Source of the DNA: Gammaproteobacteria bacterium
Lineage (GTDB): Bacteria; Pseudomonadota; Gammaproteobacteria; SZUA-152
DNA length: 59,945 bases
Reading direction: 5' to 3'
Assembly (NCBI GenBank): GCA_021647705.1
Contig: JAKIUF010000026.1
Coordinates: forward strand, 1 to 59,945
Each line of letters starts with the position of its first letter. Within the stretch, counting starts at the first letter, position 1. The position numbers and the translations under genes are program-made. Shown piece after piece: positions 16,666 through 27,388 of the stretch. The notes beneath the pieces were generated by a model. That model was not told where the DNA came from. It did no database searches and saw only the letters and a list, made by a program, of their open reading frames with translations.

Positions 16666-19233
16666 TCACGATAGCTTCAAAAAAGCCTCTGAAGATATAA
16701 CCCGTGGCATCAGCCTACCTGACTTCGAAAGAATCATGCGGACAATTTGCTTATCGTGATTCGGTCCGAAGCTCACATGGACCGGTTTGTCAGCACCATA
16801 GAAATAAAGCCTGTCAAAAGGCGTATTGACAGCTATCCACTGAGCCACTTCCAGCATGCACTCATCTTCGACCAGAAAATCCACCGCAGCTCCAAGCCGT
16901 TCACAAATGGGTTTTCCTCTCTGGTTTAACTCATGTGCGGCATGCTGATCTCGTCCAGGATTAATGCGCCCAAGAATTTCCTTTGCCAGCTCTGACGAAC
17001 AGAATCCATAGGTAAGATGAATCATCCCAAAGTAGTCAATCACAGGGTCGAGTACGTTCGTAGCGAGATCAAAAAGCGCATTATAGCTCTCGGGTTGCTT
17101 TGGAAGGTTGGCAAAACCAATCTTCGCCCGAGTTTCTCCACACGCAATTAGCTGACGAAAATCAAGATATTGACCACAACGAGAACCGGGATCAGGAATC
17201 ATAGAGGAACGCACCAACTTAAACCCCTCAACTGCCCAGCGATGTTTTGTCAGCATGTCTTGAAACTCAGCCGGAGCTGGCCCATAGCCGGACAAATCAA
17301 ATATCCCCAAACTTTCTAACGTCTCTTCAAACACAACTTGCTCCGGGTAGTTAGAAAACTCCTCGTTGATATAACGTGATTTTTGGTACAAAAATGGCGG
17401 CTCAAACTCTTCCCCGTAAGCGAAGTAATCAATATCCTGCTCCCGAAGTTTGATTTTGGTTCGCTCGACCATCCTCGGCAGTGCCTTGCCCTCGAAATCA
17501 TCGTAGCGCATAAGGCTCACCTTGCCTGATGTCACATGGATTTTGACCAAATCGGCATTACGATAGTCACCATAAAGTACCACCGCGCATCCCACGTAAA
17601 CTCGCAAGATTGATGGGAGTTGATCTATCAGACTGGAATGAAGTTTAAGAGATTCGCCAGGCAGATAGAACCCAAGCCCTCGCTCTACAGCTGTAATACA
17701 GGCAGCTTCAATGGTTTGCACATCGGCAATCTGAAATAGCAGCTCTCGCGCGACTTCTTGAGCTTGCGTTATGGTACCGAAAAAAAACTTAATGTCCCGC
17801 TGTAGTGATTTCTCCATATGCTTATAGGGCTTACGACGTTCAAACAGGTTTAATGCTAAATAGACCTCAAGATCTTCAATACGTGATGCTTGAGCAGATT
17901 CAAGCAGGTCAGCCCCGTTCTGGTCCCTTAAGAAACGAAGGGCACGAGCTAGCGAACCAAAGCCATCAAGCAACGGTGAGATGTTCTCTACTTCAGTCTC
18001 ATGCGGCTTTCTACCGAGAGTTAGCCACGTTGTCCAAAGCATCTCCAAAGGTTCACGAAACTTTTCATACTTTTCCGCAGCCCGACCACTTCGTCTGTCT
18101 TCTAGCTCCTTCTGGTGAACCGAAGGATCACGAAGCCGATTTCGCCTCCTCCGGTATCGGCCCACCAGAAAACGCTGCTCAAGGTTCTTATCTCGAAACA
18201 AATAGAACACACCTGGAGCTACAGGTATAGGCTCTTCATCCGTCACTGCCCCGATAAAATCCTTGATCTCACCTTGCGTATAGTACTTTTGAAAAGTACC
18301 CCGCTTTGTCATCACTCCATCAGAAAACATCTTGCCAGCACTACTATTGTTATTCCTTAACATAACCGAAACAACCAAAAGCCGTTCAGCTAGCGAAAAA
18401 GCCCTTGCCAAGGCCTCTACACGCTCATCAAAATCTTCGATGACATTTATGACAAAACCAAGGTTAACTAAATCTGCTGAGTGAATGCTGTTATCAGCGG
18501 CATAAAAAGGGTCCCAGCCCCCCACCTCCAAACCATTTTCAAGCAAGCCACGTAAATCATCACCACGCCCACAACCATAGTCGAAAACCTTATAACGCCC
18601 ATCCAAAAAACCATGGCGAGCCAAAGTCTGAAAAGGTGCTGAAAAACCATAACGTACCAACGCAGTAAGTTGCCGTGAAGCCTGCCAACCCTCATGGAGT
18701 AACTGAGTATCTTCTTCGCCACACTCATCGTTCCCATAGGGAATAAGCTGGTGATCAACAACTTGATAACCGCTTTCCCGAACCAAGTGTTGCCACTGTC
18801 GTTGATACCCAATTCGGGATGAGTCATCAAACAGACCGATATCCTCAGCTGATCGAGTCAAAGCTTCGAATTCCGCTCTATGAGGATGACTTACAGAAAG
18901 GAGTAATTCTTTGCGATGGAGAATCGGGGGGTTAAGAGAATCGGTATACGTTCGCCGAGAATGCTCACTGGCGTTCAGGTCAATGTTCCAGCTCTCTTGT
19001 AACGCAGGAAATGCTTCATCAAAGAACGTTGGGTAGTTAAGTAGAGCTATTCGGTTCAACGCAAGCTCAAATCGAATCACGTTGAAATCAACTTTTCGCA
19101 AAAGCCCACTAAATATTTCGGCCTCGGTCAACGCGTGTTGGTATTCCTCGCTAGCCTCATAGATTGCACTTACATGCATATAAGTCCGTAGAGCAATCCT
19201 CTTACCTAGCACCACACTCACCACCGATACCAT
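16666..19233 (-). CDS. Dnd-associated putative methyltransferase (TIGR04096-like) with duplicated module and M15-like C-terminus
   Basis: An 855-residue protein at the far end of the dpt arm. Residues 217-260 carry the SAM-binding signature of the phosphorothioation-associated methyltransferase family (FDYGCGRGDD, GGWDPFY, ADLVNLGFVINVIED). An accessory module precedes it (about 10-115: HVSAI, NVIRF, IALLNYPTFF, NPPILHRKE). A diverged copy of that module follows at about 523-625 (LHSSLID, DLVKIHV, VSLMRYDDF, PPFLYQKS). Residues 690-825 resemble a peptidase M15/hedgehog-fold metal site: DFRQLIACGE, DQHAAHELN, LGAAVDF, VHVSFGP. Function in the family is unknown; it may methylate phosphorothioate sites or assist restriction (inference). 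It is separated from dptH by 163 bp, so may have its own promoter. Confidence 0.82.
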   Translation of the reverse strand: MVSVVSVVLGKRIALRTYMHVSAIYEASEEYQHALTEAEIFSGLLRKVDFNVIRFELALNRIALLNYPTFFDEAFPALQESWNIDLNASEHSRRTYTDSLNPPILHRKELLLSVSHPHRAEFEALTRSAEDIGLFDDSSRIGYQRQWQHLVRESGYQVVDHQLIPYGNDECGEEDTQLLHEGWQASRQLTALVRYGFSAPFQTLARHGFLDGRYKVFDYGCGRGDDLRGLLENGLEVGGWDPFYAADNSIHSADLVNLGFVINVIEDFDERVEALARAFSLAERLLVVSVMLRNNNSSAGKMFSDGVMTKRGTFQKYYTQGEIKDFIGAVTDEEPIPVAPGVFYLFRDKNLEQRFLVGRYRRRRNRLRDPSVHQKELEDRRSGRAAEKYEKFREPLEMLWTTWLTLGRKPHETEVENISPLLDGFGSLARALRFLRDQNGADLLESAQASRIEDLEVYLALNLFERRKPYKHMEKSLQRDIKFFFGTITQAQEVARELLFQIADVQTIEAACITAVERGLGFYLPGESLKLHSSLIDQLPSILRVYVGCAVVLYGDYRNADLVKIHVTSGKVSLMRYDDFEGKALPRMVERTKIKLREQDIDYFAYGEEFEPPFLYQKSRYINEEFSNYPEQVVFEETLESLGIFDLSGYGPAPAEFQDMLTKHRWAVEGFKLVRSSMIPDPGSRCGQYLDFRQLIACGETRAKIGFANLPKQPESYNALFDLATNVLDPVIDYFGMIHLTYGFCSSELAKEILGRINPGRDQHAAHELNQRGKPICERLGAAVDFLVEDECMLEVAQWIAVNTPFDRLYFYGADKPVHVSFGPNHDKQIVRMILSKSGRLMPRVISSEAFLKLS

Positions 19234-19396
19234 AGCAGTAAGAAAAACTGAACCACAATGACACTCCCATTAATACGCTGGCCAGACAATCCTGATTGAA
19301 TGGACTTGACTTTCCATTTCTGTCAATCGTCGCTCTCATTAAGTATACATTGTTAGTCAGAGAAAATAGCAATACAACCATACACCCTCATTGTTG

Positions 19397-22300
19397 TTAG
19401 CTATCTCTTTGAAGCTCCCAAAATGCTTTATCCTTAATTTTTGCCACCACCTTATCCCCATCCACGTATAATGAGTGATGCTTCTCAAGACCTCGAATCG
19501 TATTCATCAAAACCTCTTGTTCACGTCGATCATCGACATTAAATAGCGCTTTAATATCTTGGTTCTTAAGTTGCGATACACGATGGACTACCCAGCTTAG
19601 TATGTACGCAGAATAATCATTCTCTCCAGTTTTAAAATGAGTAATATCCTGTGTAGACAAAATGACACCAACACCGTATTCCCTGCCCTCCTTCAATATT
19701 TTTCTCAATGAAGAAAAGTTTTGAGACATAAAATTATCAGCCTCATCCACAAGCACCAATTTTGTCAGTTGTCTGAAGTCGCCATAAACTTTAGGCTTAC
19801 CATGCTTTTGCATCTGGGAATAAAAGAGATCAAGGGTCAACGCAACAATTAAATTCTGGATCTCTCTAGGGTAGCCCGCCAATTCGATAACAGTAACACC
19901 ATCCATCAACTCATATAAACTAGTAACCTCATCAGCTTTATCCTCAAAGACTTCCATTTCATATAAACTCTCTAGTGCTGCATATAAAGAATCCTCTTCA
20001 ACCTTTTCCTGATCTAAAAATAGGTGCCAAATATCAGAAATAGTTGGTGCTGTTTTTGTCCATGTTGACGAATCACTCTTGCGTATACCGGCAAGTTCAT
20101 AAGCTTCGCCAATAAGCTTCCGTAATCTTAATTGCTGTTTCTGCCCAAGCCCAAAAGCCTTAGACATCGTCTCAGCAAAACCGCGTGCAGTGTGGACAGG
20201 CAATACAGGCGTATCACCGTATAAACTTAATGGATTGTAGGGGAGCTTATATAGCTGGTATTTCTTAGCATTAGTCGTCTTACAAAATTCTTCATCAACA
20301 TAATCAGATTTGTAATCAAAAATCAGAATGCCAATGGGTTTACCTTCTACATTTTTATGCTGATTCTTACTAATCTGAGAGACGATAGCTTTCGTACATT
20401 GAGTTTTTCCCGTCCCCATGGTTCCAATAATGCCTGCATTGGGGTTCATATATTTTTTTGTATTGGTTGGCTCCCAATAGATAGCCTGTTGCTTTAATAC
20501 ATCATGGCCCACTAAAACTTTGAGGGACTCAGTAGCATCACCTCCAAAACTTACAACCACCTCATCTTCATCAACTAGCGTATTTTTCTCATCCGAGCCT
20601 TTCTCTTCGTTAAATATCGTTATAGAAGGACTGATAGCAGCCTCTATGCACCCCTTAGCTGACTCCATTTTTAAAATATATTCTAATGGTGAAAAACGTA
20701 ACGCTTCTGGTGGTTTGTCCGTCATTAAAGATTGCAGAGGTGTGGATACCAAATTTGCTAGCAAGCTGAGCGGGAGCTCAATTTTTAATATGCTATCCTC
20801 TTCCTTAAAACTGGGTTCAAAACAACTGGCATTTTCCACATGAGCCAGAACTAATCCTTTTGGGTAATTGGACAGTTCTGAAATACTGTAATCCCCCTGC
20901 AACCACCACTCTTTATTCTCCAACAGACGTTTAAAATAATCTTCTCTATACACATCATAGAGCTGATATTTGTCAATTTGTATTAAAATTTGACGAATAA
21001 ATAATCCACGATACAAGTGGTTAGCTAAGCCATCACCACCTAAAATATCCTCAGTAAGATAACGCTTTAGCTCTTTAGATTGGGAAACCGCTTTTCGATA
21101 ATCTGGTCTACGACCTGTTTTCACCTCTAACGGTAATAAGAATATTTGTTTACCCTTAAACCCTACAAACAGTACATCATCAGAAATTGCTCCTGATTTA
21201 TACCCATGAGTTTGACGAGAAAAATCACTATCAGTAATTTTTAAGCCAATATTCCCAGACACCCTAATTATTTCGCCAATGGATAATGGAATCCACGTAA
21301 TACCTGAATCCTTTAGCATACAGCTGACAAATTTATAGGCCCCTAGTATCCCCTTGCGCTCTTTACGAATTTTTGGATTAGAAGTGATCATTTTAAGCAA
21401 CCACTCACCATTGAAAGCATTTAATTCACCAACAATCCCACCTTCATCTTTTTCCAAAACCTTACGATACAAGTCGGTTTGTCGACTAACTGTAATGGCA
21501 TCATAACTAGCAGAGTTAGTGTACTGATCAGAATAATGAATTAACACTACATCTTTGCATGTCTCGAAAAAATCAAGTGTCACCTTAGGGTCTATGATAG
21601 TTGTCCAAATCGAACTGTCGTAGGAACGTTCTAACAGCCCCTTAAAACTGTCATTTACAGCCAACGAAATTGCACTTGATTCACGATATGGAGTATTGGA
21701 TCTTTGTGCGGGATGGAACAAAGTGCTAAATAATTTCGCAATAACTAAGTGTTTTTTGTCACAATAACCAACACCCTTTAACCCAAACCCAGTAACATAA
21801 CTCTGTTGTTTTGCATAAGAAGCCTCACCACTTATTAGCCCATGGCACACAATACCCGACTCTTCTTCATCAACGTCAACCTGCATTATTTCTACTTTTT
21901 CATTGTTCCTGAAAAAGCTCAAATGCGCATATGCCTGCGATACCTCACTCGTAGTAAATTTACTATAGGTCAATCGAGTTCTTAACAGGTCAATAACTGA
22001 GTCAGCATTCTCACGGGATTTCCCCTTATCCAGCCCGTAATGAGATTTTATTTCGTCATAACTTAAGGTCTCTGAAAAGTAGTCAAATTCACAATACCCC
22101 AATTCATTATCATACAAATTCACATGGATACTGGGGCTTTTATCCTCCTGACTTTGAATGAAATCCACCAACCCGAAAAATAATTCATTATTTCCACCAT
22201 TGTTAATGGAGTTAATGATTAACGGAGACTGACTGTTACCCTCAAATAGGGAGGAGAAAGATCCCCTAAATTCTGAAACTTTATCTTTTACTAATTTCCT

Positions 22301-24466
22301 AACAAAGTCGTAACTAGTTTCGTCCTGTGGTACAAGTTGAATCCACAAACAATTATCTCTCTCCGTTGAAGAAAAAGTAAAATCGTAACGAGAATGATAT
22401 AAAAATGGTATTAAACCTTGAGGATTGAGGCGGCGAATAGTTACATCAGGTAACGTTGAAAAAGTTTCTTGACCATTTTCTTTTATTTGTTTAGCAAGGT
22501 ATAGGTAATACGACAGTATTATAGGGTGTATTGGACTAATCCAGCGACTCCCACCTTGCTCCCACAAACCTATTTTAAGCAATTTTTTGTGATCATTATG
22601 AAGCAACTCATTTTTTGGGATAGATCTAAGCGCCGCTTCATAAGCATCAATCAGGTCTGTGACTATCTTAATAAACTCGCTACCCCAGGACACTAACGAA
22701 ACGAGCGTACGCGCTTCCCCCAAGCTAGAAAATAATCTCTGATAAGCTTCATCAAGAGAAGAAGCTGAAGACTTCAAGTCACCAACACGAATAGATTCAC
22801 CATCATCTGTCAAATATAAAAAATGTCCAGCCACCAAATCGTATTCACGCTGGAGTAACGTTAAACGACGTCCTTTTGGTGACACTTCTTTGTTATCTAT
22901 AATGACCTTACTTTTAGCGCGATTGAACACACCAAAGTAGTCATCACTAAACAAATGAATAGACCGTTCTTTGTCTAGCAACAAGGGCAAAAAAAGTGCC
23001 TCGCTTGCTACGCAACCTTCAACCAGAAAATCTAAAATAACATCTGTATTTTTAAGCGAGAACCTTACTTCATCCGATTCATTCATCATTCGTGAAAAAT
23101 CAAGCAGGCCAATTTCTGACAATTCAACTACTTGCCCAGATTCTGCTAATGAATACTTAGTAGACAACTCTGGATTCAACATAAGCTCACTTTCTTCTGT
23201 CTGCAAGACTACCCGCTTATGCCGAACATCAATCAAAAAATTATTTCGAAACGAGTCGATGCAAAACTTCCCTTCTCGTATCACTAAGCAGTGGAACTGA
23301 TATTTTTCTGAAGTTTTCTCTCTGTTTATATCAAAACGAAAAAATAAAGGCGTATTTACAATGTCGCCAGTAATAATAATTTTACTGCGCTTTGGACCAC
23401 GTGTTAGATGTGCAACAGGAAAACATCCTTGGCCTTTATCGGGTGTTATTCTTATTTCATTATTATCAATCGCCCCACCAACGAACGTCACTTCAATATC
23501 AAACTCGGTTGAACCCTCATCAACAACAATTAAATGATGCCTGTTACGCTGCCCTGCTTTTGTATCAGACTTAGCCCGTGCAATCATTTCGCCCTGAATA
23601 GAGCTTTCAAACTCAAGTTCTAATTTCTGTTCACGATTTCTGTCCTGTTCCCTTCGGATATCTGCATATTTAACATATTTCCATGCATTCTTTTCCTCAC
23701 TCAAAAAGTACTGCTTTACAAATTTCTCACTTAAATCTGGAAGTTTTTCAACTAACTCTTCTGGATAGTTTTCTACAACACTAGATATACGATCATACAA
23801 CTTTTTATTTTCGTCGAGGTGACGCCGAATTTGCTCTGGCTTGTCGTTCATTTCAAAGAGCATTGGATCATCAAACATACCTAATTCACTGAATAAAATA
23901 TCTCCATCATTTACTGCATCATAAAGGGCCTCGAATCCAAACATGGTGGAATCATCTTCTACAATAATATTGAATTGGTTATCTAATAGCCCCTCAGAAA
24001 CTTCTCTTCCATTATCTCGTGTATCAATCAACCCTTTTAAGGCTATTTTAATTTCTAATGGATGCCAGACTGAACCTAACTGAGCCATATCTTCTGCGCT
24101 ATTTACAAGTGTATCTAGTAAGCTATTATGTACAATCAACATTGCACAGCCGTTAAATTCACCTTGTTGGGCAGCCACCTTATCACGAAGAAAAGATATG
24201 TAATTTTCGGTGTACCCCGTGGTTCCAAAATTGTTCTCAGAATGAAGCACTGCCAGAAGCTTCGCATCTCTACACTTAATGTACGGAATACTGATCTCCC
24301 CAACGGTAACTGTAGCCGTGCTGTTTTTTATGATCGAGGCATGTAGTCTCCGGCCATTTTCTGAATTAGGCGACCTAAATTGATATCTAAAACCTGGCTG
24401 AGCATTATCAATAGCCCAATCAACAAACTGAGTCGCTAAAAACTCTTCAAATCGTTCTACAGACAT
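19397..24466 (-). CDS. dptH: DptH-type HerA/FtsK-like ATPase of Dnd restriction
   Basis: A very large protein (about 1,690 residues) of the DptFGH restriction module, which attacks DNA lacking phosphorothioate marks. The C-terminal third is a HerA/FtsK-like motor: Walker A IGTMGTGKTQ near residue 1345, Walker B KLVLVDEADNF near 1575 and a sensor-like LSTQDITHF. The N-terminal two thirds are unrecognised and may hold nuclease or DNA-recognition domains; a segment near 1130 (FVGFKGKQIFLLPLEVKTGR) looks like a PD-(D/E)xK nuclease E-x-K core. The frame also opens at a GTG (24487) preceded by GGAG; ATG 24466 follows AGGGG. Either start overlaps dptG. The gene is markedly AT-rich. Confidence 0.85.
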   Translation of the reverse strand: MSVERFEEFLATQFVDWAIDNAQPGFRYQFRSPNSENGRRLHASIIKNSTATVTVGEISIPYIKCRDAKLLAVLHSENNFGTTGYTENYISFLRDKVAAQQGEFNGCAMLIVHNSLLDTLVNSAEDMAQLGSVWHPLEIKIALKGLIDTRDNGREVSEGLLDNQFNIIVEDDSTMFGFEALYDAVNDGDILFSELGMFDDPMLFEMNDKPEQIRRHLDENKKLYDRISSVVENYPEELVEKLPDLSEKFVKQYFLSEEKNAWKYVKYADIRREQDRNREQKLELEFESSIQGEMIARAKSDTKAGQRNRHHLIVVDEGSTEFDIEVTFVGGAIDNNEIRITPDKGQGCFPVAHLTRGPKRSKIIITGDIVNTPLFFRFDINREKTSEKYQFHCLVIREGKFCIDSFRNNFLIDVRHKRVVLQTEESELMLNPELSTKYSLAESGQVVELSEIGLLDFSRMMNESDEVRFSLKNTDVILDFLVEGCVASEALFLPLLLDKERSIHLFSDDYFGVFNRAKSKVIIDNKEVSPKGRRLTLLQREYDLVAGHFLYLTDDGESIRVGDLKSSASSLDEAYQRLFSSLGEARTLVSLVSWGSEFIKIVTDLIDAYEAALRSIPKNELLHNDHKKLLKIGLWEQGGSRWISPIHPIILSYYLYLAKQIKENGQETFSTLPDVTIRRLNPQGLIPFLYHSRYDFTFSSTERDNCLWIQLVPQDETSYDFVRKLVKDKVSEFRGSFSSLFEGNSQSPLIINSINNGGNNELFFGLVDFIQSQEDKSPSIHVNLYDNELGYCEFDYFSETLSYDEIKSHYGLDKGKSRENADSVIDLLRTRLTYSKFTTSEVSQAYAHLSFFRNNEKVEIMQVDVDEEESGIVCHGLISGEASYAKQQSYVTGFGLKGVGYCDKKHLVIAKLFSTLFHPAQRSNTPYRESSAISLAVNDSFKGLLERSYDSSIWTTIIDPKVTLDFFETCKDVVLIHYSDQYTNSASYDAITVSRQTDLYRKVLEKDEGGIVGELNAFNGEWLLKMITSNPKIRKERKGILGAYKFVSCMLKDSGITWIPLSIGEIIRVSGNIGLKITDSDFSRQTHGYKSGAISDDVLFVGFKGKQIFLLPLEVKTGRRPDYRKAVSQSKELKRYLTEDILGGDGLANHLYRGLFIRQILIQIDKYQLYDVYREDYFKRLLENKEWWLQGDYSISELSNYPKGLVLAHVENASCFEPSFKEEDSILKIELPLSLLANLVSTPLQSLMTDKPPEALRFSPLEYILKMESAKGCIEAAISPSITIFNEEKGSDEKNTLVDEDEVVVSFGGDATESLKVLVGHDVLKQQAIYWEPTNTKKYMNPNAGIIGTMGTGKTQCTKAIVSQISKNQHKNVEGKPIGILIFDYKSDYVDEEFCKTTNAKKYQLYKLPYNPLSLYGDTPVLPVHTARGFAETMSKAFGLGQKQQLRLRKLIGEAYELAGIRKSDSSTWTKTAPTISDIWHLFLDQEKVEEDSLYAALESLYEMEVFEDKADEVTSLYELMDGVTVIELAGYPREIQNLIVALTLDLFYSQMQKHGKPKVYGDFRQLTKLVLVDEADNFMSQNFSSLRKILKEGREYGVGVILSTQDITHFKTGENDYSAYILSWVVHRVSQLKNQDIKALFNVDDRREQEVLMNTIRGLEKHHSLYVDGDKVVAKIKDKAFWELQRDS

Positions 24467-25766
24467 ACACCGCATCCCCTGTATCACTCATACGCTCCAC
24501 ATTGCCAATTCGCTCATAGAACTGGATTAACGCCTGCTGTGATTTTTTGTCAAAAAAAACTCCACGCTTTTTAAATTCTGAAAGTAATTCGTGAAATCTA
24601 AGTTTTTTATTTACCCCAATAGATAGATTTGTCAGTAACAATAGATAATCCTGGTTAATTACCAGCACCTTTCCTCCACGGCCTCGAGATTTAATAAAAT
24701 GATTACAAAGTTCAGACTCTATAACCTCAACATAGCGGTTATTGATACCATGCCGTGATTGCCCTTTATAAAATTGGGACTCCCCTATTTTCAACAAATC
24801 ATCCAGAACGTCATGGATATTTCCAGAATCTCGAACTTCATACTCAAGCTTCCGCTCTTGCTTAAACGCCTTAGCGTAATTTTTTAGTTGTTCATACGAA
24901 GTATCATCAATATTTTTTGCTAAATACCAAAGTGGATACTTATATCCCTTGCTTTCCTGAAGACTCTCTGACATCGATAGGTATGGAAATATTTTATAAA
25001 GGGCAGAATGAACCCGTTGATGACCATCATCACGGATATGAGTACGTTCGGCACTCGCCGTTTCAGAGTCTAAAATGAAATATACAGGCTTTGGGGAAGG
25101 CTCCCCCTCTCGCCATCCACCAATATTGAGTGCTAGTTGTGCGGTGTATAAATACGCGTATAGACGTACAAATTGACTTAAAACACCTAGAAAGTACTTT
25201 GGATGCTCACTTAGTAATTTTAAATCTCTACTTAAAACGCGAGAAAGAAAGGGCAAGTACGCATGTTCATTTATATTTATAGAGGCATCCTTACCATCAA
25301 TTTCATTGATATTTTCATTTAAAACATTAACCAAATTTTGTTCAATAAAATTTAACTTCGCCTTAGGAGCCTCGTCAATATGCTCCCCCTGCAATAAACT
25401 TGCGTACATTTTACCCAACCGTGTATTAGGCTTATTTCCTTTTTCCTTATTTACCTTGAATAGGAGAAATTCTGGAATAATTTTATATATCCCATCATTA
25501 TCGAAGTACATTTTCTCCAAATATTCCCAAAAACCAGAATCATCTAATTTACCAGTAAAATCAGCCCTACACTTTTCCCTGAATTCATCAACATCTTGGA
25601 GTGCAATCTCTTCTCGGTAAATAAGCTTTATCACAAACCCAATTACTGCACCCCAATCAAAATCCCCTCGACGATCATTGGTTCTTACTGGGAAATAACT
25701 ATTTAATTTATTATCACCAACGGCTTTTCCACCAGGCGATGGAAGGTCTTTTCTTATTAATGACAT
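24447..25766 (-). CDS. dptG: DptG, Dnd restriction component
   Basis: A 439-residue protein lying between dptF and dptH in the conserved order dptF-dptG-dptH. I see no catalytic motif; composition is helical and charged with no membrane segment. Recognition rests mainly on position, length and pairing with a complete dndBCDE set. The ATG at 25766 follows the dptF stop after two bases (TAATCATG), and the 3' end overlaps the start of dptH, so translation of all three should be coupled. In known systems DptG is required with DptF and DptH for restriction in vivo, probably as a complex subunit. AT-rich like its neighbours. Confidence 0.8.
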   Translation of the reverse strand: MSLIRKDLPSPGGKAVGDNKLNSYFPVRTNDRRGDFDWGAVIGFVIKLIYREEIALQDVDEFREKCRADFTGKLDDSGFWEYLEKMYFDNDGIYKIIPEFLLFKVNKEKGNKPNTRLGKMYASLLQGEHIDEAPKAKLNFIEQNLVNVLNENINEIDGKDASININEHAYLPFLSRVLSRDLKLLSEHPKYFLGVLSQFVRLYAYLYTAQLALNIGGWREGEPSPKPVYFILDSETASAERTHIRDDGHQRVHSALYKIFPYLSMSESLQESKGYKYPLWYLAKNIDDTSYEQLKNYAKAFKQERKLEYEVRDSGNIHDVLDDLLKIGESQFYKGQSRHGINNRYVEVIESELCNHFIKSRGRGGKVLVINQDYLLLLTNLSIGVNKKLRFHELLSEFKKRGVFFDKKSQQALIQFYERIGNVERMSDTGDAVYVCRTI

Positions 25767-25768
25767 GA

Positions 25769-27367
25769 TTACATCCCACTCACTTCAATGTCTTCATCAT
25801 CTACTTTTTTAATTTTTATTTTTTTTGACCCAGTATGCAAATATAAAACATTAGATGAATTAGCTACTTTCACGATCTGCTCAACAATCTCATCTAACAA
25901 AACGATGGTATTCTTATCGTGCTTATTTGGCCTATATCCTTGAACAATTCTCGACATCAAACTCAACAAATTGATACTAATAGGAACAGGACGAAGCGAT
26001 TGTTCTGCTACTTTAATATACGCAAGAAAAAAACTGATTCGGTTATCACTTTCTTCTTTGATAGCGTTGTAGTTAACGGCCAATTCAAGCTCTACAGCGA
26101 GATTCCAATTATCATGCGCAGAAACAAAGAATTCCTCCTTACCAAGTTCACATGCATTACGATTGGCGTAATGATTAATCGCAGTTAAAACGATGTCTTT
26201 ATAAAACCTCTTTAATTCTGCTCTCTGATTGTAATTTCCATCATAATCTGAGTGAGCACACCATATCCTGGCATATTGATCTATTAATTCATCATCAAAA
26301 TCAGCTTTGTATTTAAAATGGTAATTATTTGAAAATTGCTCATCTTTTAATAAAAAAAACAGACGTATTAGCGAGTATTGATCTATCAATCCATTTCGAT
26401 ATTCAATCCCCAAGTCAGTCAGGTCATGAACAAACACATCAAACTCCGCCACAGGCAAACCTAGCTCGCGCTCAAGGATAAACATATCTAAGCTCCTTTT
26501 ACGAATCGCACACGGATCAAATGTTGCGACCTTCCCTCCTAATTCACCATCATTCTTACTAAATAAGTTATCAAATATATAGTGAGGAGAGGTCAGCAGA
26601 TGATGTACAAAATCTAATAGTGATCTGGCAGTAATAAACTGATCTTTAACTAAGCGTGCTTTCAGCAAAAGGCCAATGATAATACTCTGCACTGATGGAA
26701 TTGATAAAAGTTGGTAATTAGCACACAACATAGAACCCTCGCTGCCAAGCTCTTTTTCATACAATTTATAAAGAGGGTTGCTATCAGAATTCTCTGTTAT
26801 TTTTGTTAACAATTGTTGTACGAATTCTGAGGTGCGCGGGTCGCTTGCCAAATCAAATTTTGGAAAGGCTTCGAAATCTAAAAAATAACACTGCTTTTGA
26901 TCGGCTACCTTTGTATTTAAGAACGCCCTAATTGTGTTTTTGATGCCATCATGGTTCGAAGCTCCCTCTTCCCCATAATTACCTAACATTCCAATATTAA
27001 TACCTACAACTAATGGACGTTCAGTTTCCTTCTGCCTCGAAAACAACTTATCCAGGGTCTCTATAGCAGTGCTCTGTGGCTCGAAACTATGCGTGGCATC
27101 AAGATGAAAGTCGATTGCTTCGTTATACTTACTCTTATAGCGTGTAAGTATCTCTGATTTACCATCCCCACTACTTCCACATAAAAACAAAAAATCATTC
27201 TTACGTAGCTGAGAAAGTTTTGATCCAAATGCTCTCTCGATTTCTGTTTCTATATATAAATGTGATTTTATTTCATTTAACTCTAAATCATTTGATTCAA
27301 AGTCAGTTGAAACAGAGTGCGGTGATGATTTATCCAATACTGATAGAGCGTCTCTAAGTCCCAACAA
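25769..27367 (-). CDS. dptF: DptF, Dnd restriction ATPase
   Basis: A 532-residue P-loop protein, first gene of the dpt arm. Walker A is FLCGSSGDGKSEIL at about 60-73 and a plausible Walker B is YFLDFEAFPKFD near 155. DptF supplies ATPase activity in the DptFGH complex that restricts DNA without phosphorothioation. Translation probably starts at TTG 27367, because AAGGGGGA lies seven bases upstream and no ATG is better placed. It is divergent from dndB, with only 93 bp between starts, so modification and restriction arms share one regulatory region. The gene is about as AT-rich as dptG and dptH and clearly poorer in GC than dndBCD. Confidence 0.85.
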   Translation of the reverse strand: MLGLRDALSVLDKSSPHSVSTDFESNDLELNEIKSHLYIETEIERAFGSKLSQLRKNDFLFLCGSSGDGKSEILTRYKSKYNEAIDFHLDATHSFEPQSTAIETLDKLFSRQKETERPLVVGINIGMLGNYGEEGASNHDGIKNTIRAFLNTKVADQKQCYFLDFEAFPKFDLASDPRTSEFVQQLLTKITENSDSNPLYKLYEKELGSEGSMLCANYQLLSIPSVQSIIIGLLLKARLVKDQFITARSLLDFVHHLLTSPHYIFDNLFSKNDGELGGKVATFDPCAIRKRSLDMFILERELGLPVAEFDVFVHDLTDLGIEYRNGLIDQYSLIRLFFLLKDEQFSNNYHFKYKADFDDELIDQYARIWCAHSDYDGNYNQRAELKRFYKDIVLTAINHYANRNACELGKEEFFVSAHDNWNLAVELELAVNYNAIKEESDNRISFFLAYIKVAEQSLRPVPISINLLSLMSRIVQGYRPNKHDKNTIVLLDEIVEQIVKVANSSNVLYLHTGSKKIKIKKVDDEDIEVSGM

Positions 27368-27388
27368 ACCTGTCCCCCTTTACCCAAG

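Noticed and set aside
16380..16759. Short open frames between the secreted protein and the Dnd methyltransferase
   Set aside because: Composition is not protein-like, no ribosome sites, and part overlaps the methyltransferase gene on the other strand.
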